Shown: positions 8,925-18,311, counted from the first letter of the stretch. The stretch is DNA of 64,000 nucleotides from Pyrinomonadaceae bacterium (GCA_014380365.1 JACMJZ010000019.1:22101-86100), one strand, 5' to 3'. Notes: a model not told the origin generated them from the sequence alone. Translations and numbers: made by a program.

Positions 8925-10463
8925 ATGAATATTGGCTCCCTGCTTCCCAGACACGCCCGCTATCGCCCTGACCACCTGGCGATAGTTTTCAATGATCAGC
9001 GTCTGAGCTTCAGAGAATTCAACCAGCGCGTTAATCGCCTCGCGAATGCTTTATTGGGTCTGGGTCTCCGCAAGGGCGACAAGATTGCCACCATCCTGCC
9101 CAACTGCCTGGAGCTGCTGGAGGTTTATTGGGCCGTCGCGAAAACTGGGCTGGTAGTTGTTCCGTTAAGCACTCTGACGCGTGGCAAAGGCCTCGTGAAT
9201 CTACTGCGCGATTCCGACGTCACCACGGTCATCACGAATCGCGACTTCGTCGAAGAAGTAAGTGCGATCAAGCAGGCCCTGCCTGACATTGCCGGCGATC
9301 GTTACCTCGTGACCGGCAATGAAGTCGTCAGCGGCTATCGTAGTTATAACGAACTCACTGCGGCTGCCAGCGACAGGAATCCAGAGGCGATCGAGATCAA
9401 CGACGAAGATCTCTTCAATATCATTTACAGCAGCGGCACGACCGGACAGCCAAAGGGAATCGTGCACACTCACTACATCCGGGCGATGTATTGCACGCTC
9501 TTCGCTTCCGCTTATCGCATCCGCCCGGAAAGCATCATCATGCATGCCGGCTCAATCGTCTTCAACGGTTCATTCCTGACGCTGATGCCTTCGATGTACG
9601 TCGGTGCTACATATATTTTGCTGGAACAGTTTGAGGTGAAGGCGTTCATTGAAACGATCCGCCGCGAACGCGTGACCCACGTCAAGATGGTTCCCTCGCA
9701 GATCGTCGCCATGATCAACGCGCCAAACTTTTCCGCCGAAGCGCTCGACTCGCTGGAGATGATCGGGACGGTTGGCGCGCCGCTGCACCTCCAGCACAAG
9801 GAGAAGCTAAACAGCGTGCTGCCCGGGCGCTTTTACGAACTCTATGGATTAACCGAAGGCTTTGTGACGATTCTCGATAAGAACGACTACGACGCAAAGG
9901 CCAACTCCGTCGGTGCGCCGCCGCCGTTCTTTGAAATGCGGATCATCAAAGAGGACGGCAGTGAGGCAGCAACGGGAGAAGTCGGGGAAATCGTCGGTCG
10001 CGGGCCTGCTCTAATGCCCGGGTACTACAAGCGCCCTGACCTCACTGAACAAGCGATCATTGATGGCTGGCTGCATACGGGCGATCTGGGTTACGTCGAC
10101 GAAGACGGTTTTCTATTCCTGGTGGATCGAATGAAAGACTTGATCATCACCGGCGGATGCAACGTCTTCCCCAGGGATATCGAAGAGATCATTGTGCAAC
10201 ACCCGGCCGTGCGCGAAGCCGCTGTATTTGGAGTTCCGAGCGAGAAGTGGGGGGAGACCCCAATGGCTGTAGTAATTCTGCGTGAACCGGGAGCCGTCAG
10301 TGAAGACGAGTTGCGCGACTGGATCAATGAGCGCGTCGATAGCAAGCTACAGCGAGTGCATGCTGTCGCGTTCATGGAAGATTTTCCGCGAAGCACCGCC
10401 GGCAAGACCCTCAAGCGCGTGATGCGCGACCCCTACTGGGCCGGCCGCGACAAACGGATTTGA
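8925..10463 (+). CDS. AMP-dependent acyl-CoA synthetase / ligase
   Basis: 512 residues, complete ANL-superfamily adenylating enzyme. P-loop-like motif YSSGTTGQPKG (about 167-177), ATP/acyl motif YELYGLTEG, hinge motif DGWLHTGDLGYVDEDG, and C-terminal catalytic Lys region STAGKTLKR. Activates a carboxylate to acyl-AMP and then acyl-CoA; length and motifs fit medium/long-chain fatty-acid CoA ligases but the chain length cannot be assigned. Cytoplasmic. It leads a run of same-strand genes (MaoC hydratase, MFS permease, malate synthase, isocitrate lyase) fitting fatty-acid or hydroxyalkanoate use with glyoxylate bypass. Confidence 0.9.
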   Translation: MNIGSLLPRHARYRPDHLAIVFNDQRLSFREFNQRVNRLANALLGLGLRKGDKIATILPNCLELLEVYWAVAKTGLVVVPLSTLTRGKGLVNLLRDSDVTTVITNRDFVEEVSAIKQALPDIAGDRYLVTGNEVVSGYRSYNELTAAASDRNPEAIEINDEDLFNIIYSSGTTGQPKGIVHTHYIRAMYCTLFASAYRIRPESIIMHAGSIVFNGSFLTLMPSMYVGATYILLEQFEVKAFIETIRRERVTHVKMVPSQIVAMINAPNFSAEALDSLEMIGTVGAPLHLQHKEKLNSVLPGRFYELYGLTEGFVTILDKNDYDAKANSVGAPPPFFEMRIIKEDGSEAATGEVGEIVGRGPALMPGYYKRPDLTEQAIIDGWLHTGDLGYVDEDGFLFLVDRMKDLIITGGCNVFPRDIEEIIVQHPAVREAAVFGVPSEKWGETPMAVVILREPGAVSEDELRDWINERVDSKLQRVHAVAFMEDFPRSTAGKTLKRVMRDPYWAGRDKRI

Positions 10464-10466
10464 TCT

Positions 10467-10560
10467 GGCCGCGGATTTACGCGGATAGACGCGGATCTGC
10501 AATAACATTGTCTGAGCTGGTTCGATCTGATCCGCGTTTATCCGCGCAAATCCGCGGCTA
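10467..10560. repeat. Inverted short-tandem-repeat hairpin
   Basis: Left arm 10467-10500 repeats CGCGGAT-type units (GCGGATTTACGCGGATAGACGCGGATC); shown here only by unit: GCGGATTTAC. Right arm 10529-10560 is the inverse (GATCCGCG, TATCCGCG, AATCCGCGG). The MaoC ATG follows the arm by 6 bases. Confidence 0.75.
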
Positions 10561-10566
10561 ATAGGC

Positions 10567-10962
10567 ATGAACTTCAAAATAGGAGACACAGCTTCGATAA
10601 CGAGGAAGATTACCGACAAGGACATTCGCGCGTTCGCTGAAGTGACAGGCGATCACAATCCGGTCCATCTCGATGAAGCATTTGCCAGAGAGACCAGATT
10701 CGGGCGTCGCATCGCGCATGGCATGCTCGGGGCGTCGCTGATATCAGCGGTACTGGGAAACGAGTTACCCGGCAAGGGATCAATCTATCTAAGCCAGTCA
10801 CTCCAGTTTCTTGGCGCGGTCTACATCGACGACACGGTGACCGCACGGGTCACAGTAACAAAAGTCAGAGAAGATAAGTCGATCGTGACGCTTGAAACAG
10901 TCTGTGAGAACCAACGCGGAGAGATCGTCATTCGCGGCGAGGCCGTGGTCTTGGTTGAATAG
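10567..10962 (+). CDS. MaoC-like (R)-specific enoyl-CoA hydratase
   Basis: 131 residues, hot-dog fold of the PhaJ/MaoC family. The catalytic Asp/His signature is present (DHNPVHLDEAFA) followed by the typical GRRIAHGMLGASLIS. It would hydrate trans-2-enoyl-CoA to (R)-3-hydroxyacyl-CoA, a link between beta-oxidation and polyhydroxyalkanoate. Sits between the acyl-CoA ligase and the MFS permease on the same strand. There is no clear Shine-Dalgarno; the ATG lies just after the hairpin arm. Confidence 0.92.
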   Translation: MNFKIGDTASITRKITDKDIRAFAEVTGDHNPVHLDEAFARETRFGRRIAHGMLGASLISAVLGNELPGKGSIYLSQSLQFLGAVYIDDTVTARVTVTKVREDKSIVTLETVCENQRGEIVIRGEAVVLVE

Positions 10963-10976
10963 AGGCCCGGTTCTAC

Positions 10977-11069
10977 TGGGACCGCGGGCGCCCTCGCCCG
11001 CCTGATGACCTTCAGTCAGTTTAGTGTAATAGACCGAACGCAATGCGGGCGAGGGCGCCCGCGGTCCCA
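10977..11069. repeat. Perfect 25-bp inverted repeat
   Basis: 10977-11001 and 11045-11069 are perfect 25-bp reverse complements, very GC-rich, with a 43-bp loop. Starts 15 bp after the MaoC stop. Could act as a transcript-stabilising hairpin or be a mobile palindrome; no T tract follows. Confidence 0.8.
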
Positions 11070-11095
11070 GCAAGTCGCTTGAGTGATAAGCACAG

Positions 11096-12397
11096 ATGAG
11101 CACCACTCCAAATCAAACGAGCAGTCAAGTGACTCCACTTGCGACCGTCCTCGACGACCGGGTGCCCGCTTACTCGTGGTACGCGCTCGGCGTTCTGACG
11201 ATCGTTTATGTCCTCAACTTCCTGGACCGCACGCTGATTTACATTCTCTTTACGCCGATCAAGAAGGAGATGGCATTTACGGATCTGCAACTTGCACTTC
11301 TCGGCACCACCTCCTTTGTCATCTTCTACACTTTGCTGGGAATCCCTTTTGGACGGCTCGCGGACCGCGTGTCCAGAAAGAACATGATCGCGGCCGGACT
11401 GGCAGTGTGGAGTCTGTTCTCCGGGTTGACAGGATTTGCCAAAGGGTTTTGGGCGATGTTCTTCTGCCGCTTGATGGTAGGTGTGGGTGAAGCAACGCTG
11501 GGGCCCGCAGCTCTTTCACTGCTCAGTGACTACTTCCCGCCTCGCATGCGCGCCACCGTCCAGGGCGTCTACTCGTCCGGCATCGCCATCGGCAGCGGGC
11601 TTGCTTTCTTTCTTGGCGGCTGGATTGGACAGACTTACGGCTGGCGCTATGCGTTCTACTTTCTCGGTTTTCCCGGTTTGGCCCTCGCCGTCGTCGTTTT
11701 CTTTTTGCGAGAGCAAAAACGCGGACGTACGGAGGTGGCGACGGTCCACTTCAGCAGCAACGACTGGAAGATTCTCTTTCGCTCCGTTCCCCTCCGCTAC
11801 TTGTGTCTGGGCTACGGCCTCTTCGGCATCGCTTCAAACAATCTTGGTATTTGGGTGCCGTCATTCTTTGTACGTGTGCACGGCATGAGCCTGGTCTTGA
11901 TTGGAACCGTCATGGGAATTCTGGCGATTGTGGTTGGAGTGCCGGTAACGATTATGGGGGGATACCTGTCCGATCGGTTTCGTCGATTCGGCAAAGGTGG
12001 CCGCATGATGTTTAGCGCGTGCGCGGCCGTCGCTTCGGTCCCGCTCTGGGGACTCATGCTGTTCACTGATCACCAGATACTACTACTCGGACTAAACGGC
12101 GTCCTCTTCGCGCTGGCCATATCGTGGCTGGGACCAGCAGCCGCCGATGTTCACGACATTGCCGGTCCGCATCTGCGTGGACTGGGTATCGGCATTTATT
12201 TCTCGACGGTCAACATCTGTGCTTACGGTATCGGTTCACCCCTGATAGGAAAAATAAGCGACCTGCTCGGCGTGAGCAGCAATCCCGGAGTGATGAGGTA
12301 CTCGCTGCTGGTCTGTCTGGTTGCGTCTGCGCTGAGCGCGGTGGCACTTTGGAAAGGCAGCCGGGCGCTGCAGGCTACGGCTGGACGAGCACAATGA
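11096..12397 (+). CDS. MFS transporter (spinster-like / organic anion)
   Basis: 433 residues with 12 predicted membrane spans in two halves. The MFS loop 2-3 signature is GIPFGRLADRVSRKNMIAAG, and span 4 carries RLMVGVGEATLGPAALSLL, resembling the spinster-like/hexuronate-type MFS subfamily. The substrate is not readable; position next to malate synthase and isocitrate lyase suggests an organic acid (inference). The stop codon overlaps the malate synthase ATG (ATGA at 12394), implying translational coupling. No strong ribosome site before ATG 11096. Confidence 0.88.
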   Translation: MSTTPNQTSSQVTPLATVLDDRVPAYSWYALGVLTIVYVLNFLDRTLIYILFTPIKKEMAFTDLQLALLGTTSFVIFYTLLGIPFGRLADRVSRKNMIAAGLAVWSLFSGLTGFAKGFWAMFFCRLMVGVGEATLGPAALSLLSDYFPPRMRATVQGVYSSGIAIGSGLAFFLGGWIGQTYGWRYAFYFLGFPGLALAVVVFFLREQKRGRTEVATVHFSSNDWKILFRSVPLRYLCLGYGLFGIASNNLGIWVPSFFVRVHGMSLVLIGTVMGILAIVVGVPVTIMGGYLSDRFRRFGKGGRMMFSACAAVASVPLWGLMLFTDHQILLLGLNGVLFALAISWLGPAAADVHDIAGPHLRGLGIGIYFSTVNICAYGIGSPLIGKISDLLGVSSNPGVMRYSLLVCLVASALSAVALWKGSRALQATAGRAQ

Positions 12398-13986
12398 GGC
12401 ACATGAGTTCATCACACACGGAACAGGCTAAGTCGAACCGGCGCTACAACACGGCTCCGCCGGGGTTTGATCCGTCGACTGACCTCCCGGCCGGGTTCAT
12501 GGATTTTCTGCTGCCGCTTCATCGTGAGCTGACGCCGCGTCACCAGGCGTTCATCGAAAGGCGCGCTGAAGTCCTGGCCGCATCGCACCGAGGACAAGGG
12601 CCCGACTACTCTCCTGCATCGGAGGCCACCACGGGCGACTGGAAGATTCAACTGCCCGCCTGGTGCGCCGATCAGCGCAACCAGATGACTGGCCCCGCCG
12701 ACGATGCCGAGCTGGTGGTGAAGATGCTGAACTCCGGCGCGCCGGGAGTAATGCTCGACCTCGAAGACTCGATGGCCAACAACTGGTCAAATTTAATGAC
12801 AGGGATCGACAACGTACTAGCAGCGTTGCGAGGTGATCTCAATTACGTCGACGCAAAACGTAATCGAAACGTGGGCATCAATGAAAGCCAGACCGTGATC
12901 TTTACCCGAGCCCGCGGGTTGCACATAAGTCAGGCCGGTGTTGTCCCGGGCGAACTGATGTCTGCATCGTTGTTTGATGTCGCGCTGGTTTCTTATCAGG
13001 TCGAACCCGAACGTTTGCGCCATCCACTGTCGTTCTACATCCCGAAGTCAGAATCCGCCGCAGAAGCTCTTTGGTGGCGCGATCTATTTCAGGCGATTGA
13101 AGACGCCCGCGGCTGGCCGCGCGGCTACGTGAAATGCATGACCCTGGTGGAGGCGCATCCGCTGGCTTATCAGATGGAGGAGTTCGTTTTCAATCTGCGC
13201 GAGCACATCATTGGTTTGAACCTTGGCCGCTGGGATTACATGGCCAGCCTGATCCACTTCAACCTTGCTGACAGCGATTGGGTGTTGCCGGATCGAAACA
13301 CCATCCCGCACAACGTGCCGTTCTTTCAAAACCTTCGCGAGCTGTTGGCCGAAACCTGTCACAAGCGCGGGATTCTGGCGATCGGTGGGATGACCGCGCT
13401 TTTCCCCAGCCGGATCGATGCCGAGTTGAACGAACGAGCACTCAGAGTCCTGGCTGAGGACAAGAAGAATGAAGCGAGCTGTTTGATGGACGGGGCATGG
13501 ACCGGCCATCCGGATCAAAACGAGATTGCGGTCAAACAGTTTCCTGCACCCAATCAGGGTGGCGTCCGTAAGTCTGGAGTTGAGTGTCGCCCAAACCTAC
13601 TCCCGACACCCAAAGGAATTGGAAAGATTACTCTGGACGGTACCCGAGCCGCGGTGCGCACTGTCATCCGTTACCGCAATGGTGTGTTGAGCGGAAAGGG
13701 CGCCAGCCTCCTCGACGGTTACATGGAAGATCTGGCAACCGATCGCATTTACCGTTTAATGATTGCGCAGCGCATTCGTCACCGCGACACGGTCGAAGTC
13801 ACCGATGAACCAGCGTCTCCTGCGAAACATACCCCGGAGTTTGTTAGTGAATTATTTGATGAGGGACTTGAACGCATCTTAGGTGAGCTTCCGCTCGACG
13901 CGGGCGAATCGTCAATCGAGAAGTATAGCGAGGCACGTCGGATCAGTGAGCTGTTGATCCTGAATGAAGAATTCGATCCGATCTAA
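12394..13986 (+). CDS. aceB: Malate synthase (glyoxylate bypass)
   Basis: 530 residues from the ATG overlapping the permease stop (ATGA); ATG 12403 is an alternative three codons in. The frame is open far upstream but that is the permease in another frame. Family features: ASP-rich core MLDLEDSMANNW, substrate/Mg region GLNLGRWDYMASLIHF, LPDRNTIPHNVPF, GGMTALFPSR and the GAWTGHPDQ motif near the C-terminal third. It condenses glyoxylate with acetyl-CoA to malate. Isocitrate lyase lies 100 bp downstream, giving a complete bypass pair. Slightly divergent from enterobacterial AceB at several motif positions. Confidence 0.92.
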   Translation: MRHMSSSHTEQAKSNRRYNTAPPGFDPSTDLPAGFMDFLLPLHRELTPRHQAFIERRAEVLAASHRGQGPDYSPASEATTGDWKIQLPAWCADQRNQMTGPADDAELVVKMLNSGAPGVMLDLEDSMANNWSNLMTGIDNVLAALRGDLNYVDAKRNRNVGINESQTVIFTRARGLHISQAGVVPGELMSASLFDVALVSYQVEPERLRHPLSFYIPKSESAAEALWWRDLFQAIEDARGWPRGYVKCMTLVEAHPLAYQMEEFVFNLREHIIGLNLGRWDYMASLIHFNLADSDWVLPDRNTIPHNVPFFQNLRELLAETCHKRGILAIGGMTALFPSRIDAELNERALRVLAEDKKNEASCLMDGAWTGHPDQNEIAVKQFPAPNQGGVRKSGVECRPNLLPTPKGIGKITLDGTRAAVRTVIRYRNGVLSGKGASLLDGYMEDLATDRIYRLMIAQRIRHRDTVEVTDEPASPAKHTPEFVSELFDEGLERILGELPLDAGESSIEKYSEARRISELLILNEEFDPI

Positions 13987-14086
13987 GACAAGCAGTTTAG
14001 AGTACAAGCTTTAGCTTGCAGGTCCTGGGGCGCCGCAAACTAAAGTTTGAACTCTGAACTTCTTGAATATTCCTGCGGAGGTAATC

Positions 14087-15406
14087 ATGAACACTCAAGA
14101 CGATTTCGCACAACTCGAAACCAGATGGGCCACCGACGATCGCTGGCAAGGAATCAAGCGCGGCTATACAGCCGAAGCGGTGGTCAGACTCCGCGGGTCG
14201 GTCGAAATAAAGCACACGCTCGCCGAGTTGGGCGCCAACCGGCTCTGGAAACTCCTGCATTCCGAGTCGTACGTCGCCGCCCTCGGAGCGATGACCGGCT
14301 GCCAGGCAGTGCAACAGGTTCAGGCTGGGCTCAAGGCGATTTATCTCAGCGGCTGGCAAGTGGCGGCGGACGCCAATCTGGCAGGCCAGATGTATCCGGA
14401 TCAGAGCCTGTATCCAGCCAACAGTGTGCCCGAAGTTGTGCGGAAAATTAATCAGTCACTTCAGCGCGCGGATCAAATTGATCAATCCGAGGGACGTAGC
14501 GACGTACACTGGTTTGCTCCGATCCTGGCCGATGCCGAGGCAGGCTTTGGCGGGAATCTCAATGCGTTTGAGTTGATGAAGGCAATGATCGAAGCGGGCG
14601 CCGCCGGAGTGCACTTCGAAGATCAGCTTGCGTCTGCGAAAAAGTGTGGCCACATGGGCGGTAAGGTATTGGTCCCGACTGGGGAGTTTATTCAAAAACT
14701 AATCGCCGCGCGCTTGGCTGCTGACGTCATGGGCGTGCCCACGATCATCGTCGCCCGCACCGATGCAAACGGGGCCAGCTTGCTTACCAGCGACATTGAC
14801 GAACGCGATCGTGCGTTCATTACCGGAAGCCGAACAAGTGAAGGCTACTACGGAGTGAAACCCGGACTTGACCAGGCCTTAGCTCGCGGGCTGTCGTATG
14901 CGCCCTACGCTGACATGATTTGGTGTGAGACTTCAGAACCGAACCTCGAAGAGGCGGCGCGCTTTGCCCACGCCATTCACGCCGAGTTTCCAGGCAAGCT
15001 GTTAGCTTACAACTGCTCGCCGTCGTTTAACTGGAAGAAGAAGCTGGACGAACCCACGATTGCAATATTCCAAAAAGAGTTGGCGCTGATGGGTTACAAG
15101 TTTCAGTTCATTACGCTGGCCGGTTTCCATGCTCTCAACCTCGGCATGTTTGAACTGGCCCAGGAGTACTTCAATTCGGGAATGCCTGCTTACGCCCGGC
15201 TACAAGAAATTGAATTTGAGCGTGAAGCTGCCAACGGCTACCGGGCGGTGAAACATCAGTCGTTTGTGGGGACGGGATACTTCGATGCAGTGGCTCAGGC
15301 TATTGCCGGCGGCACCTCATCCACGACAGCCCTCTCAGGCTCCACCGAAGAGGAACAATTCGAAAAGGCAGTTGCGGGGCCGTCGGCCGGAGCGGTCGTT
15401 AAATAA
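14087..15406 (+). CDS. aceA: Isocitrate lyase
   Basis: 439 residues from ATG 14087, chosen for the GGAGGT site 8 bp upstream; an in-frame earlier start (14063) has no support. Catalytic signature KKCGHMGGK is at about residue 185, with [12 protein letters not shown] preceding, and family motifs [25 protein letters not shown], and [13 protein letters not shown]. It cleaves isocitrate to succinate and glyoxylate; with the adjacent malate synthase it lets the cell grow on acetyl-CoA from fatty acids. Length is typical of bacterial enzymes. Confidence 0.96.
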   Translation: MNTQDDFAQLETRWATDDRWQGIKRGYTAEAVVRLRGSVEIKHTLAELGANRLWKLLHSESYVAALGAMTGCQAVQQVQAGLKAIYLSGWQVAADANLAGQMYPDQSLYPANSVPEVVRKINQSLQRADQIDQSEGRSDVHWFAPILADAEAGFGGNLNAFELMKAMIEAGAAGVHFEDQLASAKKCGHMGGKVLVPTGEFIQKLIAARLAADVMGVPTIIVARTDANGASLLTSDIDERDRAFITGSRTSEGYYGVKPGLDQALARGLSYAPYADMIWCETSEPNLEEAARFAHAIHAEFPGKLLAYNCSPSFNWKKKLDEPTIAIFQKELALMGYKFQFITLAGFHALNLGMFELAQEYFNSGMPAYARLQEIEFEREAANGYRAVKHQSFVGTGYFDAVAQAIAGGTSSTTALSGSTEEEQFEKAVAGPSAGAVVK

Positions 15407-15433
15407 CGGTCTCAAAGTTTTTCGCTTTACCCA

Positions 15434-15480
15434 CCCTCCATCGGGCTTCAGTAACACTCAAACTGAAGCCCGACCGAGGG
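15434..15480 (+). terminator. Strong hairpin after isocitrate lyase
   Basis: Perfect 12-bp core stem TCGGGCTTCAGT (15441-15452) / ACTGAAGCCCGA (15462-15473), extended by CCCTCC/GGGAGG arms. It lies 28 bp past the stop. No T tract, so either a Rho-independent terminator of poor type or a transcript-end stabiliser. Confidence 0.4.
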
Positions 15481-15583
15481 AGGGCTCCGCTATTCCATGC
15501 CTTCAGTCTGAGCTATCCCTGCCGGTCGGGCTATACCCCGCTCCGTAAGACCAAAACTTCAGCACAACCAAAGGCCAAGTCAC

Positions 15584-15624
15584 TTGACATCTGCCTTGCC
15601 GTAAAGTATCTTGACATCAAGGTA
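15584..15624 (+). promoter_or_regulatory. Promoter with overlapping MarR-type palindromic operator
   Basis: A -35 box TTGACA (15584-15589), 17-bp spacer, and -10-like TATCTT (15607-15612). The -10 lies inside the near-perfect palindrome TATCTTGACATCAAGGTA (15607-15624), an 18-bp dyad of the size MarR dimers bind. The regulator ATG follows by 16 bp with a GGAGAG ribosome site. This arrangement predicts autorepression of the MarR-pirin-DoxX-YceI unit. Confidence 0.72.
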
Positions 15625-15640
15625 AACGCGGAGAGACTGC

Positions 15641-16111
15641 ATGAGCGGACAAAAACTGGAATCGTTGACAGGCGGGAGTGGGGTTCACGTCTTCCTGGTG
15701 TTGTGGAAGGCGTCGCGCGCGGCTCAAGCCTACGCCGAAAAGAGCATTCTGGAGCTGGAGATCTGCGGCAGCGACTTCGCCGTGCTGGAAGCGCTACTGC
15801 ACAAAGGGCCGCTCCCAGTTAACGAGATCGGAAAAAAAGTTCTCTTGACGAGCGGGTCGATCACGGTCGCCGTTGACCGATTAGAGACGAAGGGATTGGT
15901 GGAGCGGCGCGCGCACGGCACTGATCGACGTACGCGAGTCGTTCATTTGACCAAAGCCGGCAGGAAACTGATCGCGCGCGCCTACGCACAGCATGCCGCC
16001 GACATGGAGCAACTCACGTCTAAGTCCCTGACCGCTGTGGAACGCAAGACGTTGATCGGTCTGTTGAAGAAGATCGGCTACGAAGCGGCAGGCTCATCAG
16101 CAGGCGTGTAG
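15641..16111 (+). CDS. MarR-family transcriptional regulator
   Basis: 156 residues. Winged helix-turn-helix about residues 35-110: GSDFAVLEALLHKGPLPVNEIG, recognition helix region LTSGSITVAVDRLETKGLV, wing RRAHGTDRRTRVVHLTKAG. No ligand-sensing cysteine pair of the OhrR kind is apparent. Directly followed by pirin, DoxX and YceI genes, a recurring MarR-controlled set linked to oxidative or electrophile stress in other bacteria (established co-occurrence, role inferred). Expected to bind the palindrome on its own promoter. Confidence 0.92.
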   Translation: MSGQKLESLTGGSGVHVFLVLWKASRAAQAYAEKSILELEICGSDFAVLEALLHKGPLPVNEIGKKVLLTSGSITVAVDRLETKGLVERRAHGTDRRTRVVHLTKAGRKLIARAYAQHAADMEQLTSKSLTAVERKTLIGLLKKIGYEAAGSSAGV

Positions 16112-16221
16112 AGGGGCGTCACTCTGTAGGCACCCCTGGATTTGGTGCACGGGGCGCCCACGGAGGGACGCCACTACACACATTCGCAAGATACAAGAAT
16201 CGGTAAAAGAGAGGAAATGTT

Positions 16222-17145
16222 ATGTCGATGGTGGGTGAAGCATTGAGTGATCTGGAAACGCGCGCGGGCGGAAGGCGCACGGTCTCCGGAGTTGTGGGCA
16301 GCGTCGAGACTTTAGAGGGCGAGGGTTTTCTGGTTCGTCGCCCTTTCCCCCAGGCGTCGTTCTCCGAATTTGATCCGTTCCTGTTGCTCGATGAGATGGG
16401 GCCAATGGAACTCGCGCCCGGTGAGGCGAAAGGCGCACCGGACCATCCGCATCGCGGATTCGAGACGGTGACCTACCTGCTGGCGGGAGACATGGAGCAC
16501 AAGGATTCTCGGGGACACGCCGGACGCCTCAGGCCGGGTGACGTGCAGTGGATGACTGCCGGTGCGGGCGTGATCCACTCGGAGATCCCCGCCGGAGAGT
16601 TCGCACGCACCGGAGGCCGGATGCACGGATTCCAACTGTGGGTGAACCTGCCGCAGCGCGACAAGATGATGAACCCGCGCTACCAGGAGATCCCGAACGC
16701 GCAAATTCCTAAAGCGACTTCGGCCGATGGTCTGGTGACCGTGAGTGTGATCGCGGGCGAAGCGATAGGCAAGAAAGCGGTGATTGAGACGCGCACGCCG
16801 ATCATCTACCTGCATTACAGGATCAAGCCCGGAGGCACGGCCAGACAGGAGGTGCCCAGCACGTACAACGCCTTCGCATACGTGGTGGACGGAGTTGGGT
16901 TGTTCGGAGCAGAGGGCGAGCGGGTTGAGGACGGTCAGATGGTTATGTTCGCGCAGGACGGCGACGAGGTAAGAATCGAGAATCCGGCGGACGCGAAGGC
17001 TACGCTCGACGTGTTACTCATTGCCGGAATGCCATTGAGCGAACCGGTCGCGCGTTACGGGCCGTTCGTCATGAACACGCATACGGAAATCCGCCAAGCG
17101 ATTGAAGATTACCGTCTGGGCAGGATGGGAACGATTAACTCTTGA
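16222..17145 (+). CDS. Pirin-family bicupin protein
   Basis: 307 residues. N-terminal cupin carries the pirin metal ligands and signature PDHPHRGFETVTYLL, and GAGVIHSEIP; second cupin domain in the C-terminal half (VIAGEAIGKKAVIETRTP). Some pirins are quercetin 2,3-dioxygenases or redox-sensing regulators; which applies is unknown. AGAGGAAA ribosome site before ATG 16222. Second gene of the MarR unit, 110 bp after the regulator; the gap contains GC-rich short inverted segments only. Confidence 0.92.
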   Translation: MSMVGEALSDLETRAGGRRTVSGVVGSVETLEGEGFLVRRPFPQASFSEFDPFLLLDEMGPMELAPGEAKGAPDHPHRGFETVTYLLAGDMEHKDSRGHAGRLRPGDVQWMTAGAGVIHSEIPAGEFARTGGRMHGFQLWVNLPQRDKMMNPRYQEIPNAQIPKATSADGLVTVSVIAGEAIGKKAVIETRTPIIYLHYRIKPGGTARQEVPSTYNAFAYVVDGVGLFGAEGERVEDGQMVMFAQDGDEVRIENPADAKATLDVLLIAGMPLSEPVARYGPFVMNTHTEIRQAIEDYRLGRMGTINS

Positions 17146-17253
17146 ACGGAAGGGTTAACTATTGAGTAGCCAGAATAGTTCGAGAGCCGGAGTTTGCGTT
17201 CTGGTCACGCCCGACAATTGTGTGCTGCTTCTAACGTCAGGAGGGAAAGCGAA

Positions 17254-17634
17254 ATGAAAATTGTAACCTTGATCGCACGTCTGCTACTTGGGCTGATCTT
17301 CGTTGTGTTTGGCCTCAATGGGTTCCTAAATTTCATTAACATGGGGCCTATGCCTTCGGGATTGGCAGGCCAGTTTATCGGCGCACTCGCACTGTCTCAC
17401 TACTTCTGGGTTGTCGCTGCGCTGCAAGTCGCAGGTGGCGCGCTATTGCTCGTGAATCGGTTTGTACCGCTTGCGCTGGTGCTTCTCGGTCCAGTGATTG
17501 TGAACATCATTTTGTATCACGTGTTCCTGAACCCGAGCGGTTCAGCGGTGGCAATCGTTGTAACAATCCTCTGGGGGATTGTCTTCTACAGCCGCCGCCA
17601 ATACTTCTCGGGGATATTCACGCAGCAGACCTGA
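17254..17634 (+). CDS. DoxX-family membrane protein
   Basis: 126 residues, four predicted membrane helices (LIARLLLGLIFVVFGLNGFLNF, a helix at the HYFWVVAALQVAGGALLL region, then two more). Start at ATG 17254 is set by the GGAGGG site; an open frame upstream to 17194 has no support. DoxX-like proteins are small inner-membrane proteins associated with redox stress or quinone-linked functions. Lies between pirin and YceI genes in the same unit. Confidence 0.88.
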   Translation: MKIVTLIARLLLGLIFVVFGLNGFLNFINMGPMPSGLAGQFIGALALSHYFWVVAALQVAGGALLLVNRFVPLALVLLGPVIVNIILYHVFLNPSGSAVAIVVTILWGIVFYSRRQYFSGIFTQQT

Positions 17635-17685
17635 TGAGTGTTAGAGCTCAGGATTGCCGAGTCAGATGTCAACGGAGGGTCAACG

Positions 17686-18240
17686 ATGACTAAATGGATT
17701 TTTGAACCTGGACACACCGCAGCTGAGTTTCGTGCGCGGCACATGATGGTGACGTATGTCCGCGGACACTTCAAGAACGTTCACGGTACGCTTGAATTTG
17801 ATCCGAAGAGCCCGCGCGATTCTTCAGTGGCAGTACAGATTGACGCCAGGGGAATTTGGACCGGAACGAAAGAACGTGACGACCACCTGCGCAGCGCAGA
17901 CTTTCTGGATGTGGAGCATCATCCGGAGATCACCTTCACTGGCAAAGAAGTTGAGATTAAAGGCGAGCACGACTTTGCAGTCACGGGACATTTGTCCATT
18001 CGAGGAGTTACTCGCCCAGCCACGTTGAATGTGCGTTACCTGGGACAATGGGAGACGCCCTGGTGGGAGGACGGAGTTGACAAGGGACCGAGGACGCGCG
18101 CGGGTTTCGTGGCTACCACTCAGATCAATCGTCAGGACTTTGGAGTCAGGTGGCAAGATACAATGGACCGCGGCGGCATTGTCGTCGGTAATGAAATCGA
18201 TATCGCCATCGATGTTGAAGCGATACTGGAAAACTCATAG
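17686..18240 (+). CDS. YceI-family lipocalin-like protein
   Basis: 184 residues from ATG 17686 (GGAGGG site, preferred over an upstream in-frame start). Whole-length YceI pattern: WIFEPGHTAAEFRARHMMV, DARGIWTGTKERDDHLRSADF, EITFTGKEV, HLSIRGVTRPATL, NRQDFGVRW. No signal peptide, so probably cytoplasmic, unlike E. coli YceI. The fold binds isoprenoid chains. Last gene of the MarR-pirin-DoxX-YceI unit. Confidence 0.92.
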   Translation: MTKWIFEPGHTAAEFRARHMMVTYVRGHFKNVHGTLEFDPKSPRDSSVAVQIDARGIWTGTKERDDHLRSADFLDVEHHPEITFTGKEVEIKGEHDFAVTGHLSIRGVTRPATLNVRYLGQWETPWWEDGVDKGPRTRAGFVATTQINRQDFGVRWQDTMDRGGIVVGNEIDIAIDVEAILENS

Positions 18241-18311
18241 TCTCCTTGAGATCTTAAGGGATGCATCCGACCCCGTTGCGATGTGAACGTTTCGACCGTC
18301 AGAAATGTTTA

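Noticed and set aside
12124..12393. 90-residue N-terminal extension of malate synthase
   Set aside because: It is the permease gene read in another frame; the ATGA overlap start at 12394 fits family length.
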